Below the pieces are notes generated by a model, which was not told where the DNA came from, ran no database searches, and saw only the letters and a list, made by a program, of their open reading frames with translations. Made by a program: the position numbers and the translations under genes. From Candidatus Pantoea floridensis (GTDB lineage: Bacteria; Pseudomonadota; Gammaproteobacteria; Enterobacterales; Enterobacteriaceae), in assembly GCF_900215435.1 (NCBI RefSeq), contig NZ_OCMY01000001.1, positions 3,534,001 to 3,598,000 on the forward strand: 64,000 nucleotides of DNA, in the 5' to 3' direction. Position 1 is the stretch's first letter; each line of letters begins with the position of its first letter. Shown piece by piece: positions 63,682-64,000 of the stretch.

Positions 63682-64000
63682 TTTTTCGCAGATTTTCTTC
63701 AGTGAGGCGGAAGAGCTGCTGGCGGATATGGAGCAGCATCTGCTCCAGCTGGATCTGGCTTCGCCGGACAAAGAGCAGCTTAACGCGATTTTCCGCGCGG
63801 CCCACTCGCTGAAAGGCGGCGCGGGCACGTTTGGCTTCAGTGCGCTGCAGCAAACCACCCATCTGCTGGAAAACCTGCTGGACGAGGCGCGCAGCGGCAA
63901 GCTGATGCTCAACCGTAACCACATTAACCTGTTTCTGGAAAGTAAAGACATTATGCAAGCGCAGCTGGAAGCGTATCAGTCTTCGCAGGAGCCCGATGAG
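63668..64000 (+). CDS. cheA: Chemotaxis histidine kinase CheA (N-terminal part, runs off window)
   Basis: The first 111 residues of CheA in the final frame, with no stop before the window edge. MDVNDFSQIFFSEAEELLAD is followed by the HPt motif IFRAAHSLKGGAGTFGF with the phosphorylated histidine at about residue 46. It overlaps motB by 14 bases. CheA phosphorylates CheY and CheB, whose genes lie 38 kb to the left. The kinase domains and any cheW lie beyond the window. Confidence 0.93.
   Translation, partial: MDVNDFSQIFFSEAEELLADMEQHLLQLDLASPDKEQLNAIFRAAHSLKGGAGTFGFSALQQTTHLLENLLDEARSGKLMLNRNHINLFLESKDIMQAQLEAYQSSQEPDE

Overview
The window looks like a chromosome segment from an Enterobacterales bacterium, most likely Erwiniaceae (Pantoea/Erwinia type). 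The proteins resemble enterobacterial families, tRNA-Asn reads like the E. coli gene, a nac gene sits behind a sigma-54 promoter, and intergenic gaps are full of short REP-like palindromes built on GTAGGG-TGCGCAT-ATGCGCACC. The genus is an inference by eye, not a measured assignment.

Left region (1-18.9 kb) is accessory metabolism and small mobile-type cargo. It holds a partial fatty acid desaturase, a luciferase-like flavin monooxygenase, a HicAB toxin-antitoxin pair, a family 8 glycosyltransferase and a sugar-lactone oxidase. Next comes a TetR regulator divergent from a MetQ-MetN-MetI-type importer, followed by an M20 amidohydrolase and an NtaA/YtnJ-type monooxygenase; together these look like a route for importing and breaking down N-acylated organosulfur compounds. 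After that come an SF1 helicase with a C-terminal nuclease-like domain, a HigBA-type pair and tRNA-Asn, then a ribose/inositol-type sugar ABC transporter.

Middle (19-20.2 kb): nac, with a recognisable NtrC site and -24/-12 promoter.

Right region (20.2-64 kb) is one continuous flagellum and chemotaxis locus. Leftward operon: fliE-cheR-cheB-cheY-cheZ-flhB-flhA-flhE. Rightward: fliFGHIJK and fliLMNOPQR. Then come a ToxR-like membrane regulator with a small membrane partner, an MCP-like protein that lacks the signalling tip, and fliC (leftward) facing fliD-fliS-fliT. These are followed by flgA-flgM-flgN (leftward), flgBCDEFGHIJ, flgKL, a complete MCP, fliA, flhDC, motAB and the start of cheA, which runs off the right edge. 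The hierarchy is readable: an RcsAB-like box upstream of flhDC, and sigma-28-like promoters sharing a CCGATG core before fliC, fliD, flgM and flgK. FlhD, FlhC and FliA diverge clearly from the E. coli proteins and the usual mot-che-flh order is split into two outward-facing arms. This may therefore be a supernumerary flagellar system rather than the primary one. cheW, fliZ and the receptor genes that usually lie between cheW and cheR are not seen in the window.
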